NCBI GenBank assembly: GCA_047630355.1
Contig: JBLHXN010000163.1
Span: 1 to 6,830, forward strand
Direction of reading: 5' to 3'
Origin: JANQUM01 sp047630355
Lineage (GTDB): Bacteria > Bacteroidota > Bacteroidia > Cytophagales > Spirosomataceae
DNA length: 6,830 nt
A program made the position numbers and the translations under genes. Of the stretch, positions 5,952 through 6,830 are shown piece after piece. The notes under the pieces are model-generated. The model was not told the DNA's origin and made no database searches. It saw nothing but the letters and a program-made list of their open reading frames with translations. Within the stretch, counting starts at the first letter, position 1. Each line of letters starts with the position of its first letter.

Positions 5952-6548
5952 TTAGCTGACAGAATTGATTTCAGAAATCAGGTTTAGTAACTCATCACGC
6001 CCGGTTCTTCTTTCCGAAGAAGAAATAAAATACTCGGGAAGAGTTTCCCACCTTTCGGCCATCTTCATCGTGAAGTCGTTGATGTTTTTCTGTCCCAACA
6101 TTGGTTTCACTTTGTCTGCTTTTGTGAATACAAGTTTCACCGGAATTCCATTTTCTCCGAGTTTATCCACAAACTCCAAATCAATTTTTTGGGGTGGAAT
6201 CCGCATATCAATCAATACAAAGACGTAAAGAAGGTTTTCCCGGTTTAACAGGTACTCCCATGTCATCTTCTCCCATTTTACTTTTTCTTTGATTGGTGCT
6301 TTCGCAAAACCGTAACCGGGTAAATCCACCAAATACCACTCTTTGTTTATCGAGAAATGATTAATCAGCTGAGTTTTACCGGGCGTAGAAGATGTCTTTG
6401 CTAATTTTCCGAAACCCGTCAACATATTTATCAGTGATGACTTTCCAACGTTAGAACGCCCGATAAAAGCGTACTCAGGTCTATTAGGTGGCGGACATTG
6501 TGCTACTTCTGCGGCACTTTTTATGAAGATGGCTTCGGTTATTTTCAT
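5952..6548 (-). CDS. engB: Ribosome biogenesis GTP-binding protein EngB (YihA/YsxC)
   Basis: A 198-residue cytosolic TRAFAC-class GTPase, normal length, required for late 50S subunit assembly in bacteria where it has been studied. All G motifs are seen in order: G1 P-loop G30-RSNVGKS37, G2 switch I T55-PGKT59, G3 D75-LPGYG80, G4 T142-KAD145, and G5 around S176-SSE179. YAFIGRSNVGKSSLI and VDLPGYGFAKAP are diagnostic of EngB rather than Era or Der, and no second domain is present. The start at 6548 is the first ATG and gives the standard N-terminus with the IFIKSA strand ahead of the G domain. No Shine-Dalgarno sequence precedes it. It follows the thioesterase gene by 102 bp with no recognisable promoter, so it may be read through from upstream. 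Confidence 0.97.
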   Translation of the reverse strand: MKITEAIFIKSAAEVAQCPPPNRPEYAFIGRSNVGKSSLINMLTGFGKLAKTSSTPGKTQLINHFSINKEWYLVDLPGYGFAKAPIKEKVKWEKMTWEYLLNRENLLYVFVLIDMRIPPQKIDLEFVDKLGENGIPVKLVFTKADKVKPMLGQKNINDFTMKMAERWETLPEYFISSSERRTGRDELLNLISEINSVS

Positions 6549-6553
6549 GGTTG

Positions 6554-6581
6554 TTCAGATTTCTGGTTTCAGGTGCCTGAT
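6554..6581. repeat. Degenerate 7-bp tandem repeat in the engB leader
   Basis: Plus-strand heptamers TTCAGAT, TTCTGGT, TTCAGGT, GCCTGAT lie end to end, ending 5 bp from the engB start codon. Two tiny inverted repeats (CAGA/TCTG at 6556-6565, TCAGG/CCTGA at 6569-6580) are by-products of the same units. The region would be transcribed as part of the engB 5' leader. Confidence 0.4.
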
Positions 6582-6650
6582 GTCGGTGAGGTTAGAATAT
6601 TCTTGTCCTATTTTTGATAAGGTCAATCATCTGTACTCGAGCATCCAACA

Positions 6651-6830
6651 TCAAATTTTAAATAGTGCCTGTAATTCCGTGGCTTCGTTGGGTTTCATGC
6701 GACCGGCGAGTACCAAACGTAATTGCCGACGGCGTAAAGCCCCTTCAAACAGTTCGGTTTCTTCCTTTCCTTCCGGCAATAATTCAGGAACTTCAATTGG
6801 ACGACCAGATTGATCTACGGCAACAAAAGT
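6651..6830 (-). CDS. Acyl-CoA thioesterase, hotdog fold (C-terminal 59 residues only)
   Basis: The minus-strand frame ending in TGA at 6651-6653 stays open to the window edge and encodes 59 residues starting TFVAVDQSGRPIEVPEL. The opening strand TFVAVD followed by a polar turn and V-P-E-L is the last beta strand and its exit in YciA/BACH-type acyl-CoA thioesterases. The tail EGALRRRQLRLVLAGRM is the Arg-rich C-terminal helix seen in Bacteroidota members. These enzymes cut acyl-CoA to free fatty acid and CoA in the cytosol. The catalytic part lies beyond the window, so activity and chain-length preference cannot be judged. It is the upstream neighbour of engB on the same strand. Absence of a complete frame is due to the window edge, not a visible lesion. 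Confidence 0.75.
   Translation of the reverse strand, partial: TFVAVDQSGRPIEVPELLPEGKEETELFEGALRRRQLRLVLAGRMKPNEATELQALFKI

Noticed and set aside
6605..6640. TTGACC plus an AT-rich box as a sigma70-like engB promoter
   Set aside because: Spacing is off, and Bacteroidota do not use this consensus; no TAnnTTTG element is found in the gap.
6523..6813. Plus-strand 96-codon frame at the right end
   Set aside because: It is antisense to engB and to the thioesterase C-terminus, which reads as a recognisable family member on the minus strand.

Overview
This 6.83 kb window looks like ordinary chromosome from a member of the Bacteroidota, most likely a Cytophagales/Spirosomaceae-type bacterium. That placement is inferred from several signs. 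There are two good matches to the Bacteroidota sigma-factor -7 element (TAnnTTTG). No visible start codon is preceded by a Shine-Dalgarno sequence. There is a large calcium-type FG-GAP/VCBS lipoprotein with an ASPIC/UnbV module. The ROK kinase belongs to a subtype I associate with Cytophagales. The DNA is moderately AT-rich with AT-rich gaps. Every gene lies on the minus strand, so transcription runs from high to low coordinates, and no gap between genes exceeds about 145 bp.

In transcription order: (1) the last 59 codons of a hotdog-fold acyl-CoA thioesterase (6651-6830, cut by the right edge); (2) engB/yihA, the ribosome-assembly GTPase (5952-6548); (3) a ROK-family sugar kinase (4992-5900), with a candidate promoter in front of it and a GNAT acetyltransferase one base behind it (4535-4990); (4) def, peptide deformylase (3889-4464), followed after 6 bp by a nitrilase-superfamily omega-amidase of the YafV/Nit2 type (3106-3882); (5) a 12-helix MFS transporter with its own clear promoter (1776-2963); (6) a surface-type lipoprotein with seven FG-GAP/Asp-box repeats, whose C-terminus runs off the left edge inside its ASPIC/UnbV domain (1-1687).

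The central genes are housekeeping or central metabolism: ribosome assembly, N-terminal deformylation, sugar phosphorylation and amide/2-oxoacid salvage. The def and omega-amidase pair could both serve methionine economy, but that is inference from family knowledge and adjacency. The MFS and FG-GAP genes look like separately expressed envelope functions.

I looked for an undescribed system and did not find a convincing one: no phage, CRISPR, toxin-antitoxin, secretion or biosynthetic cluster, and no gene whose family I could not assign. What deserves a second look is smaller: a ROK kinase that has lost the family's zinc-binding cysteines, a likely lipoprotein surface-export signal, a REP-like short dispersed repeat, degenerate 7-8 bp tandem repeats in two gaps, a perfect inverted repeat in front of the FG-GAP gene, an acidic insertion in deformylase, and a substituted pyrophosphate-loop glycine in the GNAT protein.
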